64,000 nucleotides of DNA from Mesorhizobium sp. INR15 (GTDB taxonomy: Bacteria; Pseudomonadota; Alphaproteobacteria; Rhizobiales; Rhizobiaceae), in NCBI RefSeq assembly GCF_015500075.1, contig NZ_CP045496.1, positions 5,776,001 through 5,840,000 on the forward strand, written 5' to 3'. The position numbers and the translations under genes were made by a program. Of this stretch, positions 43,542 through 52,151 are shown piece by piece. Position 1 is the stretch's first letter, and every line of letters starts with the position of its first letter. The notes beneath the pieces are model-generated. The model had not been told where the DNA came from. It made no database searches and worked only from the letters and a program-made list of their open reading frames with translations.

Positions 43542-44516
43542 ATGTCATTTCGCAGTCGCATCTCGAGACTTTCGGCGGGCGCACTCGCGCTCGCGACGGT
43601 AAGCCTGCTCTCGCCATCCGCCCATGCCGCGGCACCTGAATCCAACGACCCGATCAAGATCGCGCTGTTCGACTGGACCAGCGTCAATCTCAACGCCAAG
43701 ATCCTCGGCGGCATCCTGGAGAAGCTTGGCTATACCGTCGAATATCCGACCGCCGACTACCTCTCCAGCCTGACCACCGGCCTGACCAACGGCGACCTCG
43801 ATGTCGGCATGGAGTTCTGGGACACCACCGCCGGCGAAGCCATGAAGGCCTCAGACGCCACCGGCCAGACCGAGCGTCTCGGCAAGCTAGGCCCCAAGGC
43901 CAAGGAAGAGTGGTGGTTTCCAGAATACATGAAAGAGAAATGCCCCGGCCTGCCCAATTGGGAAGCACTGAAGGACCCGAAATGCGCCGAGGCCTTCTCG
44001 ACAGCGGAGACCGCGCCGAAGGGCCGCTATCTCGGCGGGCCGGTAACCTGGGAAGGCTTCGACGACGAGCGCGTCGCGGCGCTGAAACTGCCCTTCACCG
44101 TCATCCATGCCGGCACCGACGCGGCGATGTTCGCCGAACTGGATTCGGCCTATCAGCGCAAGGCGCCGATCATGCTGTGGATTTACTCGCCGCATTGGGC
44201 GCCGGCCAAGTACAAGGGCGAGTGGGTGCAATTCCCCGAATATACGCCCGAGTGCTACAACGACCCGAAATGGGGCGTGAACCCGGACGCCAAATATGAC
44301 TGCGGCAAGCCGCATGGCGAGATCTGGAAATACTCCTGGAACGGCATGAAGGACAAATGGCCGGTCGCCTACAAGGTGGCGAAGAACTTCACGATCGACA
44401 CCGACGAGCTTAACAAGATGAGCGGCGAGGTCGACCTCGACGGCAAGAAGCCGGAAGACGTCGCCGCCGCCTGGATCGCCGCGCATGAGGCCGACTGGAA
44501 AGCCTGGGCGCAGTAA
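43542..44516 (+). CDS. tmoX: TMAO/betaine-type ABC transporter substrate-binding protein
   Basis: The 324-residue protein has a Sec signal peptide (cut near PSAHAAAPES) and an OpuAC domain, with TADYLSSLTTGLTNGDLDVGMEFWDTT near the N-terminus and many aromatic residues (EEWWFPEYM, WIYSPHW, GEIWKYSWNGM) suited to an aromatic cage for a quaternary or methylated amine. OpuAC proteins bind glycine betaine, choline or, as TmoX, trimethylamine N-oxide. Location next to tmm and dmm makes TmoX the best guess, but betaine cannot be excluded by eye. The order receptor-ATPase-permease matches tmoXVW. Confidence 0.8.
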   Translation: MSFRSRISRLSAGALALATVSLLSPSAHAAAPESNDPIKIALFDWTSVNLNAKILGGILEKLGYTVEYPTADYLSSLTTGLTNGDLDVGMEFWDTTAGEAMKASDATGQTERLGKLGPKAKEEWWFPEYMKEKCPGLPNWEALKDPKCAEAFSTAETAPKGRYLGGPVTWEGFDDERVAALKLPFTVIHAGTDAAMFAELDSAYQRKAPIMLWIYSPHWAPAKYKGEWVQFPEYTPECYNDPKWGVNPDAKYDCGKPHGEIWKYSWNGMKDKWPVAYKVAKNFTIDTDELNKMSGEVDLDGKKPEDVAAAWIAAHEADWKAWAQ

Positions 44517-44536
44517 TCGCTCCGACTGGAAATCGC

Positions 44537-44564
44537 GAGACCCGGCCATCAAGAGCCGGGTCTC
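44537..44564. other. perfect 10-bp stem-loop between tmoX and tmoV
   Basis: GAGACCCGGC (44537-44546) pairs exactly with GCCGGGTCTC (44555-44564) around an eight-base loop; no T run follows. As with the hairpin at 19095, it probably stabilises the receptor mRNA 3' end and lowers expression of the ATPase and permease. Confidence 0.65.
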
Positions 44565-44593
44565 TGGTTCTGACGTTCCAGAAGGACGATTGA

Positions 44594-45679
44594 ATGACGG
44601 ATACGACTGAACAAGCGCCAAGCGTGGCGGGCATGGCAATGGATGCGCGCCCGATAAAACTCGCCTGCCGCAATGTCTGGAAGCTGTTCGGATCGAACGC
44701 GGCAGCTTTCATCCGCGAGCGCGACGGCAAAGCCAGTACCGCCGATATCGCCGCCGCCGGCCTGGTTGGCGCGGTGCGCTCTGTCGACCTCGAAATCCGC
44801 CAGGGCGAGATCTTCATCATCATGGGGCTTTCGGGGTCGGGCAAGTCGACGCTGGTGCGCTGCATGTCGCGGCTGGTCGAGCCGACGCATGGCAAGGTCG
44901 AGTTCGAGGGCAAGGATCTCCTGAAAATTTCGGATGCGGCGCTGATCGAGCTCAGGCGGCACCGCATGGGCATGGTGTTCCAGAACTTTGCCTTGCTGCC
45001 GCATCTCAACGTGCTGGAGAACATTGCGTTTCCGCTCAGCATTCAGGGACAGGACCGCCCGACGCGTGAGAAGCGGGCGCGGGAGGTGATCGAACTTGTG
45101 GGCCTGCGTGGCCGCGAACATTTCTATCCGCGCGAACTGTCGGGCGGCCAGCAGCAGCGTGTCGGCATCGCGCGCAGCCTCGCCACCAAGCCGGAGATCT
45201 GGTTCCTCGATGAACCGTTTTCGGCACTCGACCCGCTGATCCGCCGCGAGATGCAGGATGAGTTGATGCGGCTGCAGACCATGCTGCACAAGACCATCGT
45301 CTTCATCACCCATGATTTCGACGAGGCGATCCGGCTGGCCGACCGCATCGCCATCATGAAGGATGGCGAGGTCATCCAGATCGGCTCGCCGGAACAGCTG
45401 GTGGTCAATCCAGCGACCGACTATGTCGCCGAATTCACCCGCGATGTCGACCGCGCCAAGGTGATCTCGGCCCGCAGCCTGATGCGCGCCTGCGACGGTT
45501 CGGAGCATGGCGGCACGGTTACTCCGGAGGCCAAAATATCGAGCTTCTCGGCCAGTATCGTTGCCGCCGGCAAACCCTTCGCCGTGGTCAACGGCACCGG
45601 CAAGCCAATTGGCGAAGTGACGCCCCAAGCAGTGATCGATCTTCTCGCCGGCATCGAGCGCACCGGAGCCCGCACATGA
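44594..45679 (+). CDS. tmoV: TMAO/betaine-type ABC transporter ATP-binding protein
   Basis: The 361-residue ATPase resembles ProV/OpuAA: an N-terminal extension, WKLFG, Walker A GLSGSGKST, Q-loop VFQNFALLPH, signature LSGGQQQR, Walker B IWFLDEPFSALDP and a C-terminal domain of about 70 residues in place of full CBS pairs (IGEVTPQAVIDLLAG). It overlaps the permease gene by four bases (ATGA). Confidence 0.85.
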   Translation: MTDTTEQAPSVAGMAMDARPIKLACRNVWKLFGSNAAAFIRERDGKASTADIAAAGLVGAVRSVDLEIRQGEIFIIMGLSGSGKSTLVRCMSRLVEPTHGKVEFEGKDLLKISDAALIELRRHRMGMVFQNFALLPHLNVLENIAFPLSIQGQDRPTREKRAREVIELVGLRGREHFYPRELSGGQQQRVGIARSLATKPEIWFLDEPFSALDPLIRREMQDELMRLQTMLHKTIVFITHDFDEAIRLADRIAIMKDGEVIQIGSPEQLVVNPATDYVAEFTRDVDRAKVISARSLMRACDGSEHGGTVTPEAKISSFSASIVAAGKPFAVVNGTGKPIGEVTPQAVIDLLAGIERTGART

Positions 45680-47658
45680 CGGTGACGGCCAGTATCGGGG
45701 GGGCAAGATCGCGCCCGGCTCAGGCCTGGTTGCTGGTCTGGGCGCTGGCGCTGGCCGCCGTGCTGGCGGTGTTCCTGCTGCAGGACAGAATGCCATGGGC
45801 CGTGAACTACCCTGCCGAGGCGACCGTACCCGTCGCTGACTGGGTCAGCGCACTGATGACCTGGATCAAGGTGAACCTGTCCTGGTTGACCCGCTCGATC
45901 ACCGCAGTGCTCGGCGTGCCGCTCGACTTCGCGCTCAACCTGCTGGCCAAGAATTTCAAGATCGGCCATGGCGCCGAGGCTTATGTCTTGCCACGCCTGT
46001 CCTGGGTTGGTGTCTGCGCGGCGGCTTTCCTGGCCGGACACGCGGCCGGCGGCCGCAAGCTCAGCGCGCTGGTCGGCGGCTGCTTCCTCTACATCGCATT
46101 GTTCGGGCAGTGGACGAGCGCCATGCTGACGCTCGGGCTGATTTCGATCGCCGTGCCGTTCTGCATCATCACCGGGCTCTTCGCCGGCATCTGGGCGTGG
46201 CGCAAGCCGTGGGCCGAAAGGCTGATCGTCTCTCCCGCGCTTGATCTCATGCAGACGATCCCGACATTTGCCTACCTCATCCCGATGCTGCTTCTGTTCG
46301 GCAACAGTCCGGTTTCCGCGATGATCGCCACCGCCATCTTTGCCACGCCGCCCATGGTGCGGGCAACGATGCTGGGCCTGTCGCGGGTGCCCTCCGAGAT
46401 CGACGATTTCAGCGAAATGGCGGGCTGCACGGCGCGGCAGAAACTGTGGCGCGTGCTTTTGCCATCGGCACGGCCGACGCTGATGGTCGGCGTCAACCAG
46501 GTGATCATGCTGGCGCTCAACATGGTGATCATCGCCTCGATGATCGGTGCCGGCGGGCTAGGCTATGACGTGCTGCTGGCGTTGCGGGCGCTGAAGGTTG
46601 GAGAAGCCATGGAGGCAGGGCTCGCCATCGTGGCGCTGGCCATCGCGCTCGACCGGCTGAGCCAGGCGATGGCGCGCAACCACGCGAAAGGCCAGGTCCA
46701 TGGCGAAATCCCTGCGAATCTCTGGCGGCGCTACCCGTACCTGACGCTCGCCATCGCGATCCTCATCGTCACCACCTTGCTCGGCCTTTTCATCCCGGCT
46801 TTCGCGGCTGTGCCAACGGCGATTACCTTCACCACCGCGCCATTGTGGAAGGCGGCGGTGAACTGGGTAACGATCAACTTCTTCGACACGATCGAAGCGT
46901 TCCGCGTCGCGCTCATTCTCAACGTGCTGAACCCGGTGCGGGCTTTCTGCGAGGGCTTCCCGTGGCTTGGCGCCGTGTTTCTGCTCGGGCTCGCCGGCTA
47001 TCAGCTCTCCGGGTTGCGTCTCGCCGCCTTGGTGGCGGTGCTGACCGCCTTCTGCGCGGTCACCGGCCTCTGGGAAAAGACCATGGCGACGGTCTATCTC
47101 TGCGGCATCTCGGCCTTCCTCGCATGCCTTATCGGCATTCCGATCGGGTTGATGGCGTCACGCAGCGACCGTTTCGAGAAGATCGTCACGCCTGTTATCG
47201 ACACGCTGCAGGTATTGCCCTCGTTCTGCTTCATCATTCCGGTGGTGATGCTGTTTCGCGTCGGCGACGTCACCGCCATGATCGCGACTGTCGCCTTCGC
47301 CGTGGTGCCAGCCATCCGCTACACCAATCACGGCATAAGGCAGGTGCCGCCAGCGCTGATCGAGGCGGCAAAGGTCTCAGGCTGCACGCCGCGCCAGACG
47401 TTTTTCCGAGTGCAACTGCCGCTGGCGCTGCCGGAGATCATGCTGGGCGTCAACCAGACCATCCTGATGGCCTTGGCAATGATCATCATCTGCGCCATGG
47501 TCGGCACCCGCGATCTCGGCCAGGAAGTGTTCATCGCGTTGTCGAAAGCCGATTCCGGCCGGGGCATCGTCGCCGGCCTGGCCATCGCCTTCATCGGCAT
47601 CGTGGCGGACCGGTTGTTCAATGCCTGGACGGCGAAGGCCCGGGCGAAGCTTGGATAG
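45676..47658 (+). CDS. tmoW: TMAO/betaine-type ABC transporter permease, tandem duplicated
   Basis: The 660-residue protein contains two complete ProW-like permease halves in one chain (about 60-335 and 365-655). Each has its own EAA-like loop (IDDFSEMAGCTARQKLWRVLLPSA; LIEAAKVSGCTPRQTFFRVQLPLA) and a repeated core (MQTIPTFAYLIPMLLLFG; LQVLPSFCFIIPVVMLF). It thus supplies both halves of the channel itself, as in the large TmoW-type permeases. It is coupled to tmoV by overlap and followed 12 bases later by an unknown gene. Confidence 0.85.
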   Translation: MTVTASIGGARSRPAQAWLLVWALALAAVLAVFLLQDRMPWAVNYPAEATVPVADWVSALMTWIKVNLSWLTRSITAVLGVPLDFALNLLAKNFKIGHGAEAYVLPRLSWVGVCAAAFLAGHAAGGRKLSALVGGCFLYIALFGQWTSAMLTLGLISIAVPFCIITGLFAGIWAWRKPWAERLIVSPALDLMQTIPTFAYLIPMLLLFGNSPVSAMIATAIFATPPMVRATMLGLSRVPSEIDDFSEMAGCTARQKLWRVLLPSARPTLMVGVNQVIMLALNMVIIASMIGAGGLGYDVLLALRALKVGEAMEAGLAIVALAIALDRLSQAMARNHAKGQVHGEIPANLWRRYPYLTLAIAILIVTTLLGLFIPAFAAVPTAITFTTAPLWKAAVNWVTINFFDTIEAFRVALILNVLNPVRAFCEGFPWLGAVFLLGLAGYQLSGLRLAALVAVLTAFCAVTGLWEKTMATVYLCGISAFLACLIGIPIGLMASRSDRFEKIVTPVIDTLQVLPSFCFIIPVVMLFRVGDVTAMIATVAFAVVPAIRYTNHGIRQVPPALIEAAKVSGCTPRQTFFRVQLPLALPEIMLGVNQTILMALAMIIICAMVGTRDLGQEVFIALSKADSGRGIVAGLAIAFIGIVADRLFNAWTAKARAKLG

Positions 47659-47670
47659 TGCTGGGGGCAA

Positions 47671-48471
47671 ATGTCTGATCCGGGTGAGCCGCCATTCACG
47701 GTGCTGGTTTTCGATATGGCCAGAACCGGCAAGCCGGATGGCGAGCATCAGATTTCCGGTTTTGGCACGCTCGAAGACGCAACTGCCTATGCCATCGCCC
47801 GGGTTCGCGGCTCGGTGGAAGAGTTGCGCAAGCCGGGCATCACGGCGGCGGAGCTAAGGCAATTCTGGTCGATCCATGGCGAGGACTGCACCGTGCTGAA
47901 CAGCCCGGTGCGCGGCAGCGATCTGCTCGACCTGTTCGTCGCGACGCCGGCAGCACCTGCCGAACGCAACTGGCAGGCGCTGGCCCCCAGATTGCGCCGC
48001 TTCCGCGCCGGCCTGCTCCTGTCCAACGACAATGACGAATCCGTCTGGTGCGGCGGCTTCTTCCGCGCGACCTACAAACTGTCAAGGCAAGGCCTGCTCG
48101 ACCGCTTCGGTACCGACGCCACCGCCATCTTTGTCAGCAAGGGCATCACGCCGGCCGTGGCGACAAAAATGCTCGTCTCAGGCTACTTCGAGCTTCCCGA
48201 TCCGCCCTACCCGCCGCCAGGCGTGACGCTGCGATCCTGGAAGGTGGAGGTTGGTTTCGTCTGCCACGACGTGAAGTTCGGCGGCGATGCGAGCGGCGTT
48301 TTCGCGTGGCCCGATGAGCCAGTCGACTGGGCGCTCAGAACCATGCAGTTCCTTTTGATGGCCGATATGATGGCGATGCGCGGCGATGGCCCGGACTGGG
48401 CCAACGACTGCGATGTCCTCTCGGTCAAGGTGACGGAGACCGACGCCGCGCCCGAGTATCCGCTGGATTGA
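47671..48471 (+). CDS. unknown protein linked to the TMAO transporter operon (266 aa)
   Basis: I do not recognise this family. The protein is soluble (no signal or membrane segment) with an N-terminal region like a small ferredoxin-fold domain (FTVLVFDMARTGKPDG, then a helix ITAAELRQFWSIHGED) and a tryptophan/aromatic-rich C-terminal half (WCGGFFRATYKLSRQGLLDRFG, DPPYPPPGVTLRSWKVEVGFVCHDV). GGGGG lies before its ATG, and it starts 12 bases after tmoW, so it is almost certainly the fourth gene of the tmo operon. It converges on tmm. A role in amine metabolism is only inferred from place. Confidence 0.6.
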   Translation: MSDPGEPPFTVLVFDMARTGKPDGEHQISGFGTLEDATAYAIARVRGSVEELRKPGITAAELRQFWSIHGEDCTVLNSPVRGSDLLDLFVATPAAPAERNWQALAPRLRRFRAGLLLSNDNDESVWCGGFFRATYKLSRQGLLDRFGTDATAIFVSKGITPAVATKMLVSGYFELPDPPYPPPGVTLRSWKVEVGFVCHDVKFGGDASGVFAWPDEPVDWALRTMQFLLMADMMAMRGDGPDWANDCDVLSVKVTETDAAPEYPLD

Positions 48472-48494
48472 AAAGCAGCAGCCTTTAGCTGGGA

Positions 48495-48537
48495 CATGAT
48501 CTTTTCCGAAAACCGGTTCCCACTTTTCGGGATCATG
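48495..48537. repeat. short intergenic hairpin repeat (type B)
   Basis: A copy of the CATGATCTTTTCCGAAAACCGG..CACTTTTCGGGATCATG element lies between the convergent unknown gene and tmm. It could act as a bidirectional terminator-like hairpin, although it lacks a clean T run. Confidence 0.85.
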
Positions 48538-48539
48538 AC

Positions 48540-49898
48540 CTACTCCGCCGCGACGCCTTTCACCTCGAGATAGCTTTCCATGGAATCGTCCAGCGCCTGC
48601 AGCCACGGGGTGTGATGCAGCGGCGCCATTGTGCCCGTCATCAGCGAGCGGTAGGCGTGGTCGCGGAAGCTCATGATGTCGTCGACCTTGTGGTGCTCCC
48701 ACTCCATGAAGGTCTGGTTGACCGCCTCGACATCGAAGCCGGGATAATCGGTCTGGTCCATCAATTCCTTGGTGTAATCGCCCTGAAACCAGATCATCTG
48801 CTCGGCATCTTCAAGCGTCTCCTCACGCGCACGCCATTTCGCGCCATGCGCCGCCATCGCCTCGAGTGAGGGCAGTTTGATGCGTCCCATGATGACGTCG
48901 CGGGCAAACCAGGCCTGCGCATCGAACATGTTGAAAGTGTAGAACTGGTCCTGCATGCCGATGAAGGAGATCTTCGGGTTCTTCTCCCAGACAACGCCTT
49001 CATAGAGCCCGTCCGGCCACATGCGGTTGGCGGTTTTCAACTTCAGGTCTTCGGTGAGGAACGGGAAGGAATGGAGGTAGCCGGTGCACAGGATGATGGC
49101 ATCGACATCCTTCGTCGTGCCATCCTTGAAATGCGCCGTCTTGCCGACGACCTTCTGCAGCAGCGGCACTTCCTTCCAATTCTCCGGCCATTTGAAACCC
49201 ATCGGCTTGGAACGGTAGCTTGAGGTGATCGATTTGGCGCCGTATTTGTAGCATTGCGAACCGATGTCCTCGGCCGAATAGGAGCGACCGATGATCAGGA
49301 TATCCTTACCCTTGAATTCCATGGCGTCGCGGAAATCATGGCTATGCAGGATACGGCCATTGAAGGTCGAAAAGCCCTCGAAATAGGGCACGTTCGGCAC
49401 GGAGAAGTGGCCTGAAGCGACGACAACATTGTCGAACTCTTCCGAGTAGGTGACATCGTTGGTGCGGTCATGCGCGGTGACGGTAAACTTCTTCGTCGTG
49501 TCGGAAAAGGTGACCATGCGCACCGGACTGTTGAAGCGCACCCATTGGCGCACACCCGATTTTTCGACACGGCCCTTGATGTAATCCCACAGCACGGCGC
49601 GCGGAGGATAGGAGCCGATCGGCCGGCCAAAATGCTCTTCGAACGTGTAGTCGGCGAATTCAAGGCATTCCTTCGGCCCGTTCGACCAGAGGTAGCGGTA
49701 CATGGAGCCGTGCACCGGGTCGCCATGCTCATCGAGACCCGTGCGCCAGGTGTAGTTCCACAGGCCACCCCAGTCGGACTGCTTTTCGAAGCAGACAATT
49801 TCGGGAATGTCGGCGCCCTTGTCGGCAGCGGACTTGAAGGCCCTGAGTTGTGCCATGCCGGATGGCCCGGCTCCGATGACGGCAACACGACTTTTCAT
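48540..49898 (-). CDS. tmm: trimethylamine monooxygenase
   Basis: The 452-residue flavin monooxygenase has the FAD motif GAGPSG (residues 9-14), the FMO fingerprint FNGRILHSHDF (about 180) and the NADPH motif GRSYSAEDIG (about 203-212), followed by W-P-D-G-L-Y and C-terminal helices as in bacterial Tmm. It oxidises trimethylamine to TMAO with NADPH and O2. The ATG at 49898 has GGAGG seven bases upstream. Neighbouring tmoXVW, dmmDABC and N-methylglutamate genes strongly support Tmm over other FMOs. A TTGACA promoter lies about 110 bases upstream. Confidence 0.9.
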   Translation of the reverse strand: MKSRVAVIGAGPSGMAQLRAFKSAADKGADIPEIVCFEKQSDWGGLWNYTWRTGLDEHGDPVHGSMYRYLWSNGPKECLEFADYTFEEHFGRPIGSYPPRAVLWDYIKGRVEKSGVRQWVRFNSPVRMVTFSDTTKKFTVTAHDRTNDVTYSEEFDNVVVASGHFSVPNVPYFEGFSTFNGRILHSHDFRDAMEFKGKDILIIGRSYSAEDIGSQCYKYGAKSITSSYRSKPMGFKWPENWKEVPLLQKVVGKTAHFKDGTTKDVDAIILCTGYLHSFPFLTEDLKLKTANRMWPDGLYEGVVWEKNPKISFIGMQDQFYTFNMFDAQAWFARDVIMGRIKLPSLEAMAAHGAKWRAREETLEDAEQMIWFQGDYTKELMDQTDYPGFDVEAVNQTFMEWEHHKVDDIMSFRDHAYRSLMTGTMAPLHHTPWLQALDDSMESYLEVKGVAAE

Positions 49899-49936
49899 TC
49901 CGGGCCTCCCGATCTGATTTCGACTTTTGTCTTGAC

Positions 49937-49980
49937 GCAATTCCGGACGGAAAACCGTTCCACACGTTTCCTGGAATTGC
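49937..49980. repeat. short intergenic hairpin repeat (type B variant)
   Basis: GCAATTCCGGACGGAAAACCG..CACGTTTCCTGGAATTGC is an inverted repeat in the tmm leader, related in layout (outer arms, central AAAACCG..CAC) to the copies at 34709, 48495 and 61533 but with different arm sequences. It lies between the predicted tmm promoter and its ribosome binding site, so it will be in the transcript. Confidence 0.7.
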
Positions 49981-50007
49981 TCCTACGAAACAAATTTCAC
50001 TGACAGG

Positions 50008-50035
50008 ACAGTAATTGCCCCTTCGATGCTGTCAA
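50008..50035 (-). promoter_or_regulatory. predicted tmm promoter
   Basis: Reading leftward, TTGACA (50035-50030) and TACTGT (50013-50008) are separated by 16 bases. The half palindrome TTTCA (49995-49999) sits at or just after the predicted start of transcription. The rest of the 317-base gap to the XRE-cupin gene holds the type B repeat and the palindrome at 50173. Confidence 0.45.
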
Positions 50036-50172
50036 CAGCCGTTGCGCGGAAACCGTGTTTCGCTAGGCGAGATTTCACGCAAAACTCCGTTACGGCCGAC
50101 AGCTGGATCATGCGCTTGCGCTCTCAAGCGGCTTGCTGTCGCGGTTGCGCTGTTGTATCGGCGCCTGACATG

Positions 50173-50187
50173 TTCACCTAGGGTGAA
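50173..50187. promoter_or_regulatory. operator-like palindrome before the XRE-cupin gene
   Basis: TTCACC-TAG-GGTGAA is a perfect 6-3-6 palindrome 28 bases before the GTG start of the regulator gene, in the place expected for autoregulation. It shares the outer TTCA..TGAA with motifs upstream of tmoX, the APC operon and mgsA. Confidence 0.55.
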
Positions 50188-50215
50188 ATAAATCGGCGGA
50201 TTGCTCGGGGGCAAC

Positions 50216-50938
50216 GTGGCAAAGAAATCGACTGATCCCAAACCTGTGGCCGCTCCCGCAAAGACCAAAGCGGCACCCAAAAGTGCCGGGGCCGATGGCC
50301 GAACCATACGGACGCCACTGACCCAGAACCCTCATGCCATTCGCGATACGCGTGAAAAGGTGCTGGAGGTCGCGATCGGCCGCGAGGTGCGGGCATTCCG
50401 CAAGAAGCTCGGCATTACCGTTGCCGATCTCGCGGTTGCCACCGACATTTCGCTTGGCATGCTGTCGAAGATCGAGAACGGCATCACTTCGCCGTCGCTG
50501 ACCACCTTGCAGGCGCTGTCGCGGGCGCTCGGCGTTCCGGTTACCGCCTTCTTCCGCCGCTTCGAGGAAGAGCGCAGCGCCGTCTTCGTCAAGGCCGGCC
50601 AAGGCCTTGACGTTGAGCGCCGCGGCACACGCGCCGGCCACCAGTACAACCTGCTCGGCCATATCGGCTCGAACACCAGCGGCGTCGTGGTCGAGCCTTA
50701 CCTGATCACGCTGACGGAGGATTCGGATGTGTTCCCGACCTTCCAGCACGAGGGCATGGAGTTTCTCTACATGCTCGAGGGCGAAGTCGTTTACCGGCAC
50801 GGCAGCAACCTCTACCCGATGAAGCCCGGCGACAGCCTGTTCTTCGACGCCGATGCCCCGCATGGACCGGAGCAGCTGACGAAGCTGCCAATGCGTTATT
50901 TGTCGATTATCTGCTATCCGCAGAACAGCGCTGGGTAA
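50216..50938 (+). CDS. XRE-cupin transcriptional regulator of the methylated-amine island
   Basis: The protein (240 residues from the GTG at 50216; a TTG at 50201 is the alternative) has a basic, alanine/proline-rich N-terminal tail, an XRE helix-turn-helix (about 55-112, VADLAVATDISLGMLSKIENG) and a C-terminal cupin (about 165-232, HEGMEFLYMLEGEVVYRHG; PGDSLFFDADAPHGPEQL). It lies divergent from tmm and convergent with dmmC, in the centre of the methylamine genes, so it is the natural candidate to control them in response to an amine or intermediate. Confidence 0.88.
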   Translation: MAKKSTDPKPVAAPAKTKAAPKSAGADGRTIRTPLTQNPHAIRDTREKVLEVAIGREVRAFRKKLGITVADLAVATDISLGMLSKIENGITSPSLTTLQALSRALGVPVTAFFRRFEEERSAVFVKAGQGLDVERRGTRAGHQYNLLGHIGSNTSGVVVEPYLITLTEDSDVFPTFQHEGMEFLYMLEGEVVYRHGSNLYPMKPGDSLFFDADAPHGPEQLTKLPMRYLSIICYPQNSAG

Positions 50939-50960
50939 GACTTCGTCTGGATTGTTTGCG

Positions 50961-51082
50961 CTGCCCCTCATCCGCCTGCCGGCACCTTCTCCCCGTTTAG
51001 TGACGGGGAGAAGGGACAGGCTTCATCGCTGGCGACCCCTCTCCCCGTTCTTCACGGGGAGAGGGTAAGGGTGAGGGGCAGC
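50961..51082. repeat. rhizobial intergenic palindromic repeat (type A)
   Basis: CTGCCCCTCATCC at the left end and GGTGAGGGGCAGC at the right end enclose two internal hairpins (CTTCTCCCCGTTTAGTGACGGGGAGAAG and CCTCTCCCCGTTCTTCACGGGGAGAGG). It is the same class as the element at 9540-9692. It separates the convergent XRE-cupin and dmmC genes. Confidence 0.85.
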
Positions 51083-51101
51083 ACCCACCTTTCAGGGAGT
51101 G

Positions 51102-52142
51102 TCAATCCGGCCCAAACCCCGGACTCGTTGCACTCCCGTCATCCAGTTTCGACAGCCATTCGACCAGCGTGGGGCGAAAACGGGTCAGGCCCTTGTAGTT
51201 GGCCAATTCGTCGGGCAGATCGCGGATCACGCGATGCAGCCGCCTGGCCCATTTCGGCTGCGTCACCAGTTCATCCATCTTGATCAGGTAGCAGCGGATC
51301 GGGAAGACGATGCCGTTCGAGCGAGGCAGCCGCCAGAAGCTCTGCAATTCTACGCGCAGATGCACCTTGTCGCCGACATTTTCGGGCGTCACCGTCGCGC
51401 GATCCGGGCCCCATTTGTGGTAGTTTTCCGGGCTGGTATCGAGACGCGGATTGATGGTCATCGTCCAGTTCAGGCGCCTTGCCGGCTTGCCTTGCTGGAT
51501 GTTGGTGAGGAATTTCAAAGCGCGCGTGAAAATGCCCTTCTCGTGCGCCAGCGGCACCGGGGCGTGCCACTCGAAGAAATTCATGCCGATGTCGAAATCG
51601 AGCGACCAGTCGGCCTGGGTGGTGACCATGCCGGCGTCCATCCAAAGATTGCCGTCGCGCTGGTCGAGAATGCAGAAATCGCCCTGGCTCTGCCGGGTGA
51701 TGTATTCCATCGGGCCGTAAGGCAGTGTCGAGGTGTCGCCGAAGGTGAAGGTGTCGTCGATGCCGAGCGGCCGGTTGATCCAGCGCCAGCGGTCGCCATC
51801 ACGGGTCAGGGTGAAATGCTCGGGGTAGCCAAGCGCCTGCTGCTCCATCAGGAGTTCGAGCAGATCCCAGCCGGCCAGCGTCATGTGCGGCAACGACTGG
51901 CAGCGCAGCGGATCCTCGGCCAGCACCAAGGCGCGGTCCTGCATCTCGGCGACATAGTGCTCGTCAACGTCGATCAGGTTTTCCAGCACGCTGCCTTTCG
52001 GGCCGACGACATGCGGCTCGATATTGACGGCGTACATGTAGGCGTCTTCGTGGAACGGGAACGGAAACCGGCGGATGTGCTCCGGGCTGTTCTTGAAGGT
52101 GAAGTCATCGCGGAACGTTTCCTTGCGAAAGGTAATTCCCAA
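51102..52142 (-). CDS. dmmC: dimethylamine monooxygenase, haem-dependent oxidative N-demethylase subunit (DUF3445)
   Basis: The 346-residue protein matches the DUF3445/HODM alpha-subunit type (N-terminal FRFPFPFHEDAYMYAVNIEPHVVGP, central LTLAGWDLLELLMEQQ, then FILDQRDGNLWMD-like and IQPRLDTSPENYHKWG-like stretches seen as CILDQRDGNLW and NPRLDTSPENYHKWG). This PAS-fold haem enzyme removes a methyl group from dimethylamine, giving methylamine and formaldehyde. It is last in a minus-strand dmmD-A-B-C order identical to that described in Roseobacters. Nine bases separate it from dmmB. Confidence 0.87.
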   Translation of the reverse strand: MGITFRKETFRDDFTFKNSPEHIRRFPFPFHEDAYMYAVNIEPHVVGPKGSVLENLIDVDEHYVAEMQDRALVLAEDPLRCQSLPHMTLAGWDLLELLMEQQALGYPEHFTLTRDGDRWRWINRPLGIDDTFTFGDTSTLPYGPMEYITRQSQGDFCILDQRDGNLWMDAGMVTTQADWSLDFDIGMNFFEWHAPVPLAHEKGIFTRALKFLTNIQQGKPARRLNWTMTINPRLDTSPENYHKWGPDRATVTPENVGDKVHLRVELQSFWRLPRSNGIVFPIRCYLIKMDELVTQPKWARRLHRVIRDLPDELANYKGLTRFRPTLVEWLSKLDDGSATSPGFGPD

Positions 52143-52151
52143 GCTCGCCTC

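Noticed and set aside
43542..47658. Calling the OpuA-type transporter a glycine-betaine importer
   Set aside because: Not excluded, but the gene order X-V-W, the duplicated permease and the location beside tmm and dmm favour TMAO; kept as the alternative.
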